The notes beneath the pieces were generated by a model that was given only the letters and a program-made list of their open reading frames with translations, had not been told where the DNA came from and did no database searches. DNA of 64,000 nucleotides from Zygnema cylindricum (taxonomy: Eukaryota > Streptophyta > Zygnematophyceae > Zygnematales > Zygnemataceae). Positions 21,643 through 33,014 of the stretch are shown here, one piece after another. The position numbers were made by a program, and so were the translations under genes. The stretch spans positions 43,938-107,937 of the forward strand of contig JBBHKE010001818.1 of the NCBI GenBank assembly GCA_037447655.1, in the 5' to 3' direction. How positions within the stretch are numbered: position 1 is the first letter of the stretch; each line of letters starts with the position of its first letter.

Positions 21643-22787
21643 GAAGAGAGATTCGACCATAAAGGGAAATAATACAAACGGTTACGCATAAAATGTATAT
21701 ATGCCGGTTGTTGTTACAATTTTGTTTTTGTTTGTCGGTGGACGGTTGCAATTCTGCGGTGGGAGATGTAGCTTCATCATTAAAACTAAAAGGTTCGAAT
21801 TTAGGGTTGTAAAGGTAGGCCGTACGGGCAGCTTCTACCAAAATTTCATCCGGGTTGAAGTGCCGAGCATTTTTCACGGATTTTTTGACAAATACAACCG
21901 GCCCAAATCTAGACCACCAGGGTATAAGCTTGCTTTTCAGATACCGTACAGGCAAATGGGAGGGCTTCATCTATAATTGTCGCGTGCGCATAATACGCAC
22001 AAAAAAAACGCGTGATTACTACGCACGATACGCATTTAACAATGAAAAAAATGTTATTAAATGCATACCTAACTATGTAACCGTACATTTTTCTACATTT
22101 GCTTACTATTTTCGTACATTTCAGTATTTTAGGGGGTTTGAGGAGTTTTAGGGTACATTTTCGTGCGTTCTCAAATATTTATGTTAAACAACCAACTATT
22201 ATTCGTACATTTACGTACAGTGTTTGTATTTTTTCGTACTTTTGACGATTATTATTTTGAGATTTTTATGGTACATTTTTATACTTTTCCGTATATTTCA
22301 GTTATACGGACTTACATTTTTCGTACATCTACGTACGGCGTCCGTATATTTCGGTACTTTTAGGGTTAGTGATGGGGGGATTTTATGGTGTTTAGGGTAC
22401 TTCCCGTGTATTTCGTACATTTCGGTAAATTACAATACAACTGCCTTACATTATTCGTACTCTTAGGTTTTTAGGGTACACATGTCGTACAATGACATAC
22501 ATTTCCGTATGTTTTTCGTACCTTTTAAGGATTTTGTAGGGTTAAGGGGACGGTTTTCGTACGTTTTAGTACATCGTACAACGAAAAACTAACGAACGGT
22601 ATGAAAGTAACGAATACTACGCAGTTTTCGGAAAAAAGCCAAAATCCGTACGAATAGGACAACTATCGGTTCATCGCTTCGTCGTAGTGACGGTGGGCGG
22701 TTTCGCGCATCTAGGAAAAGCCGACGACGAGTATAATAGACGGTGGTTGACTACGATGCCAATGTGATATTCTCCTGTTTCGCACGG
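21643..22787. other. non-coding DNA with extreme GTAC density
   Basis: No gene recognised. From about 22080 to 22590 the words CGTACATTT and GGGTAC recur irregularly, with about twenty GTAC tetramers counted by eye. Plus-strand frames here are by-products of this low-complexity sequence. Confidence 0.6.
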
Positions 22788-22789
22788 TA

Positions 22790-23348
22790 CACCGCCAATC
22801 GTTATTAGCGTTGTGTACGCTAATTCCGTCTTGTTTATTTTTTTATTATTCTCCATTAGCGTAGTTCATTATATTTTTCTTTACTCTATTTAGGGTTAAT
22901 TTTTTAGTACCATACAAAATGGAAGTACGCCATCTGTCAATTAGTGTGGTATATGGACAGTGTCAGACCGCACAAAATTGTACCTTTTTAAGTGAAAAAG
23001 TATTATTAATGAGTTTTAGTAGCCGCGGACGCATGAGAACATGCGCTCTAAAAAGGGGGTCTAATCGGGTTGTCAAATATCACGTTCGCACATATTCGTC
23101 CAGCAACCACGTTTCGACAGTGTGAACATACGATTTGTGTACCATTTGTCAGATTTTGTACGATTACCTATATTAGTGTAAGCATGTTTGCGACCAACAT
23201 TTATTTTTTTCAAAGACAAAAAATAGATTTTATTAAACAATTAGAATGTATGTAATTTTTCAAAATTTTCAAATTCTTAATTAGCTTAAACTACGATAAT
23301 TTTTCGTTTACGCTAAAGAAACTTCTACGGTAATAACGATTGGCGATG
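22790..23348. mobile_element. TA-flanked MITE (559 bp), TTAGCGT subfamily
   Basis: Left end CACCGCCAATCGTTATTAGC follows TA at 22788-22789. The right end is its inverted copy (TAATAACGATTGGCGATG, ending 23348). Subterminal TTAGCGT and ACGCTAA words match the element at 8587. The right-hand TA is mutated to CA. No coding capacity. Confidence 0.75.
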
Positions 23349-23459
23349 CACTGTACCTGTCCGACAAGCCTACTACTATACCGTACCGTCAACGCTTAGC
23401 CGGCCACTGCAGTAGAGTTTTGTCAGCACCATCGCGGAAGATTTGACAGGATTTGTGAT

Positions 23460-24205
23460 GGATACATGTGATATTGGGGAATAATGCGTCCTGCAGAAAG
23501 ATTTTTTGCGGATCTAGAATGCGTATCTTTTAATATGCAAGTGTGATGGTGAGTGTCCGCCGTCGACTGGGCTGTCACCCGCCGATTGTTTCAATTTTTT
23601 TTCGGGCTCGTCTTTCGTACAATACGTCGCAAAAAGCTACAAGATTTAGTGCAGACTAGGTAGTAGGTAGAGTACAAGTTTTGCCCCGCGTGTTGTAACT
23701 GTGTGTCCAAGTCGGACAGTAATATTAGAGGTGGATTGGCGGATGCCATGAAATTATACACAAAAGAAATATCAATGCATTTGAAAGAAAAATTGATTTG
23801 TATTTGGGATAATTTCATTAAGTGAAATGAGTCCCTTATATACAAAAAATACAGTGCTAATTACTGTGGAGTATAAATGCTCTATTGAGCGGTGTAATAA
23901 AAGGATCCTAGTCTAGATTCTAATAAATGTATGTAAGACAAAAGAAAGATTGGGCTGACGGTCAAAGGATTGGACCGACGGTCACATGACTTTGTACGTA
24001 GAAAAGACTAAACCGATGTATGTAACGAAAAAGACTGGACCGACGTATAGAAGTACGGACAGGACCAAAAGTAATTCGTCCGGATAAAAAGGTCGGCAAG
24101 ACTTGACCGACGTAAGAAATGAAGAGTACGAACAAGACCAGCGACACATATAATGAAAGGTACAAATGTGTCAAAAGTGAACTGACGCTAAATGACCCTT
24201 AACAC
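23460..24205 (-). mobile_element. 3' LTR of copia element E (outer end uncertain)
   Basis: In element sense the LTR starts TGTTAAGGGTCATTTAGCG at 24205, right after a purine-rich tract (CTTGAGGGGGGG), as expected for a 3' LTR. The other boundary cannot be fixed because no 5' LTR copy of this family is in the window; 23460 is a guess. Confidence 0.5.
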
Positions 24206-24256
24206 CCCCCCTCAAGCGAAAACTAGGAAGTAGATTGAGATGAAAACAAAGGAAAT

Positions 24257-25042
24257 TTAGCCAGGAGGAAAAAGAAGACGAAGGCCAGAGGAGAGGCAGT
24301 GCTGCTCAAAGTGAGGGCGATGAAGAGCCTTGGTGAGATAATCGGCCACTTGGTCGGCGGATTTAACATAAAGACATTGGAGAGTGCCATCTTCGACCCG
24401 CTCTCGAGAGAAATGATACTGAATGTCGATGTGCTTCGTCCGTTTGTGGTGAACAAGATTGCGGATCAAAGCAAGGGCTCCTTAGGAATTGGAAAAAATA
24501 GGAGTAGGGGCTGAAGGGGGAAACCCAAGATTGGAAAGCAGGGTGCGAAGCCAAACAACTTCCTTGGCGGCGTGACTAGCGGCCATATATTCCGCCTCAG
24601 TGCTGGAGCATGCCGTGGTAGGTTGCTTTCTGCATGACCAAGAGATAAGACCATTGCCCAAAAAAAAGCACGAGCCAATGGTGGAACGGTCGAAAAGCTC
24701 GTATTGTGCCCAATCTGAATCAACAAAACCCGTAAGAGCACTAGAGCTAGAGGAAGAATATGTGAGACAAAGTGTTTTAGTGCCCTGTAGATAACGAAAG
24801 ATACGTTGGGCTGCGGCAAGATGATCAAGAGAAAGACGTTGAAGGAATTGACTGAGTTTAGTGACAGCTGTGGCAATATCAAGGCGGGTGGCCAGCATGG
24901 CGTACATAAGGGCCCCGACCATCGAGCGATAAGTGGCATGGTGGGAGGGGGAGAGAAGGGAGTCAGTGGAAGGAAGGAGAGGGGCATTGGCATCTAAAGG
25001 AGTGGAAAGGGAGGAGCACTCTGCCATGCCAAATCGTTCCAA
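24257..25042 (-). pseudogene. copia element E: end of RT and RNase H
   Basis: Frames 25042-24482 and 24469-24257 give the standard copia C-terminal order: STPLD, the YRSMVGALMY segment, DSDWA of RNase H, the STEAEYMAA motif, KHIDIQYHF and the ADYLTKAL tail. One stop/frame change separates the frames near 24475. The element is inactive but its domain order is normal. Confidence 0.9.
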
Positions 25043-25105
25043 AAGATTAGAGATAAAGGTCTCCCAAGAGAGAGATAGGGTGCGAGCCGAGCGATTACGA
25101 GAAAC

Positions 25106-25932
25106 TTAAATACCCAAATAATAAGTGAGCTCACCTAGATCAGCCATGTAAAAATGGGTCTGAAGGAGAGATTTGATAGTGGAGATTTGAGAGAGGGAAG
25201 GACCAACAAGAAGGAGATCGTCGACAAAGATGGCAAAAATGATCAAGGATTTTCCAGAGCCACGAGAGTAAATGCTAAAATCGACATCGATTCGGGTAAA
25301 TCCTTCTTTTCGCATAATGACATCTATAGTATGGTTCGATGCACGGGGGGGTTGCTTTAATCCATAGATTGTTTTAATAAAATGGCAAACCAAATGTTCA
25401 CATCCAGGGAAAATATAGCCTTCAGGCTGATGCATGTAAATATCCTCAAACAAGATCCCATTTAAGAAGGCATTTTTAACATCCATCTGATGAACATGGA
25501 AATCATGTTCAGCAGCTAAAGCAAGTAAAGTGCGGATAGATGTCAACCGGGCAACAGGAGCAAAGGTTCAGTGAAATCTATACCTTCGATTTGGGAAAAT
25601 CCCTTCGCCACCAAACGAGCTTTGTATTTATCCACGAATCCATCCGCTTTTTGTTTTACACGGAAGACCCATTTCAAACCGATTGCCTTTCTTCCAGTAG
25701 GAAGGGGAACAAGATTCCATGTTTTGTTGGAAAGTAAGGCATTGAATTTAGCATCAGCGGTGATTTTCCAGATGGAGGCATCAAGATGTTTTAGGGCAGC
25801 TTTGAGAGAGAGAGAGGGGCTGAAATAAGAGAGGTAGAGGCCCCAGCCGAGTAAGCATAAGGAAGAGAGGCATGGCATATGGAAGTAATAAGCCGAGAGG
25901 GGAAAACTGTAGAGCGTGCGGGGTTTCGGCAA
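25106..25932 (-). pseudogene. copia element E: reverse transcriptase
   Basis: KWVFRVKQKADG, YKARLVAKGFSQ, HQMDVKNAFLNG, IYGLKQPPR and the catalytic FVDD are all visible. A frameshift near 25545 breaks the gene between the KGFSQ block and the MDVKNAFLNG block. FVDD instead of YVDD is tolerated in some families. Confidence 0.9.
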
Positions 25933-26281
25933 GGTAAAAGAGAGGGGTCAAGAAGAGAGGAAGGCTCAAGCTCGGGAAGTGAAGGCTCAAGAGGAGCAAA
26001 AGGCCCAGAAAAAGGTGAGTGGGAAAAATTGTGGGAGAAAGATTGTCAAAAAGAGGATCATCTTGGGAAAGAGGGGAAAAGGATGAATTATCTTCAAAAT
26101 TTGTGACAAGATGAAGAGGAAGGGCATTTGAGTGGCAGGCAAGAGTGATGGGAGCAGTTCGGAAAACAAAGGGGGTAGGAGAAGATAGAGGAGGAGGGGG
26201 ACTTGAAGATGACGAGGGGAAAAATATGGGAGGATTAAGAGGAGAGGGGTGAGAAGGTGTAATGTAGGTGAATTCATATGG

Positions 26282-27325
26282 CTAAAGAGATTGAAGGGGA
26301 AGGTTTGGGGGAAGAGGGTCATAGAGGGTGAGGGAAGGAAAGTCTGATAATCGGGGAAGAGGGGAAGGGAAGGGCATACGAGACAAGGTTTGGAGAAGTG
26401 GCGTTTTGTTGAAAGTTAATTCTCTGGTGGTGATGACGCGATGCTGAGAAGAACTCCAGATGCGGTACGCTTTGGAATTTGGAGCGTACCCAACGAAAAT
26501 GCCACGAAATCCGCGAGCGCCCAATTTGCCGTCTGATTGGAGGAGGTCTTTATACCACGTTTCACAACCAAAGATTCTAAGGTGGCGTATATCTGGTTTG
26601 ACAGAGGACCATGCTTCCATTGGAGTAGATTTTGGTAAAGCGTTACTGGGACAAAGATTGCGTATGTAATTTGCGCAAACGACAGCCTCTGCCCAAAATT
26701 CATAAGGAAAATTTGCAAAGTACATCATGGAGCGTGACATGTCATGTAATGTTCGATTGTACCTTTCTGCAATGCAGTTTTGTTGTGGCGTTAGAGGCGT
26801 CGTTAAATGACGCGATATTCCATATTACATGAGAAATTTAGAAAACTGGTTGGACAAAAATTCCTCACCGTTGTCACTGCGTAAGACCTTGATTCGTTTG
26901 TTGTGAAAATTTTGTGCCAACGCCTTAAATTCCTGAAATCGAGCAAAAGCGTCAGATTTATGACAGATTGGATACCCGTGTGAAAAACGAGTGACGTGGT
27001 CAATGAATGTGACAAAATAAAAGGGTCCACTGTAGTTACGAGTGTGCATGGGACCACACACGTCCATGTGTACAAGTGCAAGTGGTTTAGTGATGACTGT
27101 AGTGCTACTGGGAAATGAGTGACGCGACATTTTTCCTTTCACACAACCGTGAAAAAAATCCAAAGATTTGTTAGAGAATGAATTTAGTCCAGTTACAAGA
27201 TTTGGCAAAGTACGCAAACTTTCGCTATTTAAATGACCATATCTTAAATGCCAAAGTGGAAAACTTTCGACGCTAGCACTTAAAGCAAATATTTTTGGCG
27301 TACAATAGGATTGTAGGACATACAT
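26282..27325 (-). pseudogene. copia element E: integrase
   Basis: The pre-integrase/HHCC region (LWHLRYGHLNSESL, then C-x2-type residues), the first Asp in MDVCGP, the second in RSDNGEEF and the Glu in IAER are present. A stop near 26825 splits it. A proline- and serine-rich linker to RT follows below 26400. Confidence 0.85.
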
Positions 27326-27348
27326 AGAATCTCCTGCTACGCCAAAAC

Positions 27349-28555
27349 CTACACTCCTATTGTCTTTTCTATCAAAAAACTTACTCTATCATTGTTAAAA
27401 TCAGCTTTTAAGCCGTCAAAAGTGGCGACTTTGACAGAAAATAAATTCCTAGCTAGACCAGGAACAAAGAGTATGTTCCGAATGTGAATAGACACATTAG
27501 AGACGTTTACGTCGCCAGAATGAGTAGCCAACAGAATGCGGTCGTATCCTAAACGAATATGCATAGGAGATGATAGAGGAGAAAGGTGAGTGAACCAATC
27601 AGATCATGGTGAAAGGTGGTAACTAGCACCACTATCTATAAGCCAATCATCAAGGGTTTGAGATAGAAATGCGTACCCTTGTGGAAATTGAGTATTCGGG
27701 GTAACAAAATTTGGGATATGATGGGCAACAATGCCATACCCAAATTCTGGTGAGGGAGGGGGGACAAAAGGGGAAACTACTGGAGTGGGATAATTAGAGG
27801 GAAAATGTGGGGAGAAAGCGGTCGACCAAGGGAGGATAACGGGGTTTGAAGAGGCATAGTGCGCTGCGGCGTTAGAAGATTGTGGAAGGGATGGAGAAGG
27901 GGAATAATGGTGAGGATAAGGAAAATTTGGAGGGAAAGAAAGGTGTGGAGGGAGTGGGGGGGTGGGAAGAATTGGTGGGTTGGCATAGGCACCGTTGGCA
28001 TTACCTCCAGTTTTAGGGGGATTGGAAGCCTCGGCTGCTTTTCCGCTTGCCAATTTTCGATAGTCTTCAATGGAATGTCCTTTTGTTTTGCAGTAAGCAC
28101 CAAACAAACGCTGCCCCCCCCCGAGTTAGTCATTTGATTTTCAGCAATAAAGGCATTTGCATAAGAGAGATTTTGAGCAGAAAAATGAAAGAAGTGTTGT
28201 CTCTTCATGCAAAAGTTTGGTACAAAGTGAGTGAAAGGGGATGGATTGGTCTTGATTGTCAAACGAGGAAATCAAAGGGGAAAAGGTTTCACCGAGTCCT
28301 CCCAAAAGGGTTGAAGAGAGGTCCTCGTCGCAAAGATACACGCCTATCATGGTGCATTTTCCGTCCGACAATTCGACTGTGCTAATCCAATCCTGCATAG
28401 ATTCCCACGACTTTTACATAGAGTTAAAAAACTCTCGTTTTTGAATTCGGCGAGCGGCCCATCCGGTTTGAATGTAAGTTGCTTGAAGACGACTCCAAGC
28501 CTCGGCGGAAAAGAAGACACCGCGAATAAGACGAGTGCGCTCAATAGTAAGTGAC
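27349..28555 (-). pseudogene. copia element E: gag C-terminal part and protease
   Basis: From 28555 downwards the frames give a gag middle region, a worn zinc knuckle (YCKTKGHSIEDY, missing two of the four ligands), a proline-rich linker and the protease motif IDSGASYH near 27640. The gag N-terminus and primer-binding site are missing: the first ATG at 28557 directly abuts a family-C LTR end. Confidence 0.75.
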
Positions 28556-28557
28556 AT

Positions 28558-28747
28558 TGTTGTCCATAGCCTATTTCAACCATGGACTACTCTCGGAAGC
28601 ACCACAGACTACCATCAAACAGCTGTGTTTGAGACAGCACAGATTGCTCCACAACAAAAAAAATCGCCTAAAAATGCTTCAATATGCAGTATGCTATAGA
28701 CACTGTAAACTCCCAAAGTTAGAGCCAAATATACCAAGGCACTTTCT
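28558..28747 (-). mobile_element. truncated family-C LTR
   Basis: TGTTGTCCATAGCCTATTTC at 28558 is the reversed end of the family-C LTR. About 190 bp remain before it passes into copia element B coding sequence at about 28748. It is fused on one side to element E gag and on the other to element B, so it marks a rearrangement, not a simple insertion. Confidence 0.7.
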
Positions 28748-29011
28748 CAGATGTGCTCTATATTCCTCACCTGAGTAAAAATCGCGTCTCTACATTTGTT
28801 TTAGATGACAAAGAATTTGATACATTCACTAGAAAGGGAATCTTTACAGCTAAGTACGGGGATGAGATTTACTTCACTGCAGATAAGGGTAGCCAAGGAA
28901 TAATTAGGCTTAACCTGAGTAATGAAAAGAAGAATGCTTATTATGTTGGTGTCCCAAAGTTCATGATTTGGCATAAGCGGTTGGGGCATGTGCATTTTGA
29001 TAGGTTGAGGG
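28748..29011 (+). pseudogene. copia element B, 5' part: protease tail and pre-integrase
   Basis: The frame from about 28753 reads through the region between protease and integrase to the HHCC start (WHKRLGHVHFDRL), then is cut by element D at 29011. It resumes at 36194 without loss once one GAGGG is removed. Gag and the 5' LTR are gone. Confidence 0.85.
29007..29011. other. target duplication GAGGG of element D (left)
   Basis: GAGGG occurs here and at 36189-36193, directly outside the two LTRs of element D. Removing the element and one copy restores the reading frame of element B. Confidence 0.9.
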
Positions 29012-29777
29012 TGTTGTTCTGAGACAACATCTGGTATTGAAGATGAAGAAGAAGCAGCAGTAGTAGTCATTGTAGAACAAAACAAGAGAGGAAGCTTCCA
29101 CAAATACCAATGGCAAAATAGCAATTTTGACGGACAATAACTTTTAACAGAAGAACACAATAGACTTACAAATCTACCACACTGTAGATAGCATACAAAA
29201 GAACACACACAATAATTACACTTAATTTTGCTCACAGATCTGTAAGATATTCAGAGGTGAATTTGCATAAAACTGAGTGTATAGTTTTTCATATCATTTG
29301 TTCCTAATGTATCAAAATTTACTAAGTCCTACTTCTATACACTGAACCTACACTAAGCTGTACGGAGGCATTCCAGCCGTACATCTAACATTCTAACACA
29401 AAAAAATTTTGTTCTACCAAATATTTACACTGAAGTTCCAACAACATAAAGTGATAGTGATCTAGTCATGCCTTGTCAGTATTTGTTGGTGGCGGTTGTC
29501 AGCTGTCCGATTAGAGGATTTAACACCATAGATGTGACGTCACAAAATACCTTGGTCCGGCCGAATTTCCGTACGTCCACGGAGGACATTTTCACGCATT
29601 TCTCTTAAGTGACGACGCGTGTCCCAATGTGAATGAACCGTGAACTCCCAACTTCACTGTCACACTAATTTTGGTAAGTACTGAACCGAACTCAACCAAA
29701 AATGACTTAAGTCCTGAACAACTCTCTCTCCCTCACAACTGAGGCATAGAGAGGACTAAAGCTTTCTAAAAACAACA
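29012..29777 (-). mobile_element. 3' LTR of element D
   Basis: 766 bp. In element sense it starts TGTTGTTTTTAG after the purine tract AAAGCTTTAGGGGAG and ends GAACAACA. A short open frame beginning with ATG at 29070 runs to the LTR end, as in the 5' copy. Confidence 0.9.
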
Positions 29778-29782
29778 CTCCC

Positions 29783-30440
29783 CTAAAGCTTTAGACTTTG
29801 CAAGTCACTCAGTCCATATGCCTCTCTACAGAACTTCAATTTGGGTGCAGGTAAGGGTTTCGTCATCATATCAGCAACCATTTGCTCATCCGGTAAATAA
29901 CTCAACTTCAAAACTTTTCCCATCACCTTTTCTTTTACAAAATGTAGCTTGATATCAATGTGCTTACTCTTAAAGTGATGACTGGGATTAGATGCAATAG
30001 CAATTGCTGCTTGATTGTCACACCATACTATATGTGGTCTAGATTGCATAAAAAGAAGCTCTTGGAGAAGAGACTTTACCCAAAGTAACGCCTTAACTGC
30101 TGAGCTGGCAGCCATGTACTCAGCCTCCATGGTAGATTGAGCTGTTACCTTCTGATGTTTGCTGCTCCAGGAGCAAGTTCCACTTCCGATCTTCAGAATC
30201 TATCCAGTGGTGGAGCGTCGGCTCGGCATATCTCCGTAGCTCGCATCGCTCCATGTATGAATTTTGACTTCCTCTCGACCGAGAGAGAGTCTAAGATTTT
30301 GAGTTCCTGCAAGATAGCGAAGAACTCTCTTTGCTGCCTCATAGTCCGACTTCCTCGGATTTTGCAGGCTTCGGCTAAAGGTTCCAATTGCGGCTGCAAT
30401 TTTCGGATGAGTACAGTTTATGAAATAGATGAGGCTTCAG
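29783..30440 (-). pseudogene. element D: RNase H
   Basis: The frame 30130-29783 has MEAEYMAASSAV, WCDNQAAIAIASNP, KHIDIKLHFV and the MMTKPLPAPK tail. Upstream to about 30440 the domain continues with stops. This is the C-terminal part of the copia polyprotein. Confidence 0.9.
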
Positions 30441-31413
30441 ACAATCTGTCTGTAAGGAATGGAGGACATAGAATGTGCCTCCCCTGGATCCAAAAAATCA
30501 TCTACCAAAACACCACCATCCGTTTTCGTACCCTCCATTTTCTGCCTGAAATCCATAGGGGTGGCACTCCCCTTTGCTTTTAATATACCAAACTTTTCTA
30601 GCATGTTCCAGATTGCTTTTTTCTGAGTTAGATAAATAATTCTTTGTTTCCTATCTCTTTCTACTTGAATTCGTAGAATATACTTAGCCTCACCCAAGTC
30701 CTTCATTTCAAACCGAGAATTGAGATCTGATTTTATTTTATTAATTTCATTCATAGATTTCCTAATCAACAGCAAATCATCTACATATACTATCACATAA
30801 ATCACTTTATCCTCACCTTGCATGACATAGACTGAGAGATCTAAACTGATCTTGGTAAAGCCAAGATTGGTTAAAAACTCATCTAACTTGTGGTTCCATT
30901 GTCTTGGAGCCTGTTTCAAATCATACAAGGACTTCAATAGTTTACAGACCAGATTTTCTTTCCCTATTTTCTGCATACATCTCTGGCTGCTTCATATAAA
31001 TTACTTCTTCCAAATCACCATGCAAGAAAGCCGTCTTAACGTCCATCTGATGCAATTCCATATCCTCTATTGCAGCAAGAGACAACAAAACTCTAAGAGT
31101 AAGAAAGTGAACCACAGGAGAGAAGGTCTCTTCATAATCAATTCCCTCCTTCTAACTAAATCCCTTAACGACTAGTCTAGCTTTATATCTCTCAATTGTA
31201 TTATCAGGATTCAATTTTAATTTGAATACCCACTTACAACCGTTAGCTTTCCGGTTCGGTGGGAGCACCACAAGTTCCCAAGTTTGGGCTTCCATGATTG
31301 ACTTTATCTCATCATTTGCAGCCGAGATCCAATGATCCTTTTCAGGAACGGAAAGGTTCTTGAATAGTAAGCGGCTCCCCTGTGCTTGCAGAAAAAGCAA
31401 TCTCCACTCGGTC
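30437..31413 (-). pseudogene. element D: reverse transcriptase, downstream copy
   Basis: Contains the [12 protein letters not shown] and RYKARLVVKGFS blocks, a stop, the HQMDV/KTAFLHG region in another frame, LYDLKQAPRQW and the catalytic YVDD (frame 30976-30437). The stretch 30795-31413 is repeated almost exactly at 32373-32991. Confidence 0.88.
30795..31413 (-). repeat. 619-bp direct duplication within RT, copy 1
   Basis: Same sequence as 32373-32991 at a constant offset of 1578 bp. I found a single difference (Arg/Lys codon near 31176 / 32754). Near identity shows the duplication is much younger than the element. Confidence 0.9.
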
Positions 31414-32372
31414 CCATTTGACTTGCTGAAAACCACCACCTTGCAAAATTTGTCCAGTAACAACTCCTTGTAAGTCATAAATGCGAAACTGTCACTTTCA
31501 TTAACGCTATAACACCACTGCTTCTGCTGCGTTGTTATACTTCGTTGCTATGTTGCGTTGCTACGTTGTGACGCGAACTGCTTACACTAATTCACCACTG
31601 CTTCTGCTGCGTTTCTGCCATGTCTTCCAAACTTCCCCTTCTTGACAACTGCCTCCTTGCCGAGTTAATCATTTAATATTCAAACACTCTTTATCTTCCA
31701 TGAAAAACTTTAACAACCATTTCCTTAATTTTTGTGAATTTTACATACTAACGAATTTGAATATCGTCCCGTAAAAGCTCCCCCTATGCCATAAACGCCA
31801 AATTGTCCTTTCACTAATGATATAACACCTCTCTAGTAATATTGAATTCCACTCGTTATTGTCACTTAGTCATATGATCAGTATTTGTCGAAAATATCTC
31901 GTCTCTACACACTTTCATTGAACATTTGCTCCACCTTCTCTCCTATTGGATACTTCCGCGCCTTCTGCTTCCTTCGATATATGTTGCCTACGTTACTACA
32001 CCAAATTCCCTTATACCTTGCTGAAAAGTCGTTCAAGTCTCTCCATTTTCCCGTCACATGTCCTCTCATCGTTGATGGTCGATTTTGTAACTTGTTTCTT
32101 CTCCGACTATTTTTCCTTAATTTGTATCCTATTCTTTCTTTCTTACTTGATTCTGGTTTGTTCGTAGAATTTGTACTTTTGCAATTAATATCCTTCCCAT
32201 TACCTCTATAAAGTGTGGTTTTTCTTACTAGGTTTTGATATTTTTCTATAGATCTACCACTCCCCGTAAGTGTATGCATCCTGAATACTTTCATTTTGAC
32301 CCCCCTTTCATTTAGCTGCTTTTTCTTCTTCCTAATATTCCTTCTTGATATCCAAATTTCTCCAATTTTATG
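31414..32372. other. 959-bp spacer between duplicated RT segments
   Basis: Not recognisable copia sequence except perhaps its first 65 bp. It includes repeats of CACTGCTTCTGCTGCGTT-like words (near 31515 and 31595). A minus-strand frame of 129 codons (32294-31905) is strikingly rich in Lys and Arg (for example YRRKQKARKY) and matches no domain I know. It may be captured host DNA. Confidence 0.5.
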
Positions 32373-32991
32373 ACATAAATCACTTTATCCTCACCTTGCA
32401 TGACATAGACTGAGAGATCTAAACTGATCTTGGTAAAGCCAAGATTGGTTAAAAACTCATCTAACTTGTGGTTCCATTGTCTTGGAGCCTGTTTCAAATC
32501 ATACAAGGACTTCAATAGTTTACAGACCAGATTTTCTTTCCCTATTTTCTGCATACATCTCTGGCTGCTTCATATAAATTACTTCTTCCAAATCACCATG
32601 CAAGAAAGCCGTCTTAACGTCCATCTGATGCAATTCCATATCCTCTATTGCAGCAAGAGACAACAAAACTCTAAGAGTAAGAAAGTGAACCACAGGAGAG
32701 AAGGTCTCTTCATAATCAATTCCCTCCTTCTAACTAAATCCCTTAACGACTAGTTTAGCTTTATATCTCTCAATTGTATTATCAGGATTCAATTTTAATT
32801 TGAATACCCACTTACAACCGTTAGCTTTCCGGTTCGGTGGGAGCACCACAAGTTCCCAAGTTTGGGCTTCCATGATTGACTTTATCTCATCATTTGCAGC
32901 CGAGATCCAATGATCCTTTTCAGGAACGGAAAGGTTCTTGAATAGTAAGCGGCTCCCCTGTGCTTGCAGAAAAAGCAATCTCCACTCGGTC
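32373..32991 (-). repeat. 619-bp direct duplication within RT, copy 2
   Basis: Upstream copy in element sense. It holds the start of RT ([23 protein letters not shown]) as far as the LYDLKQAPRQW region and is cut off before YVDD by the spacer. Confidence 0.9.
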
Positions 32992-33014
32992 GCCTCGAAG
33001 GCGGCTACTTTGCC

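Noticed and set aside
25987-26322. Leu/Pro-rich minus-strand frame as a separate protein
   Set aside because: It is a frame-shifted reading of the proline/serine-rich integrase-RT linker of element E.
26460-26680. E-to-Q loss of the catalytic Glu in element E (TPQQN)
   Set aside because: In copia integrases the catalytic Glu is in the following AER motif, which is kept here as IAER; TPQQN is a normal variant.
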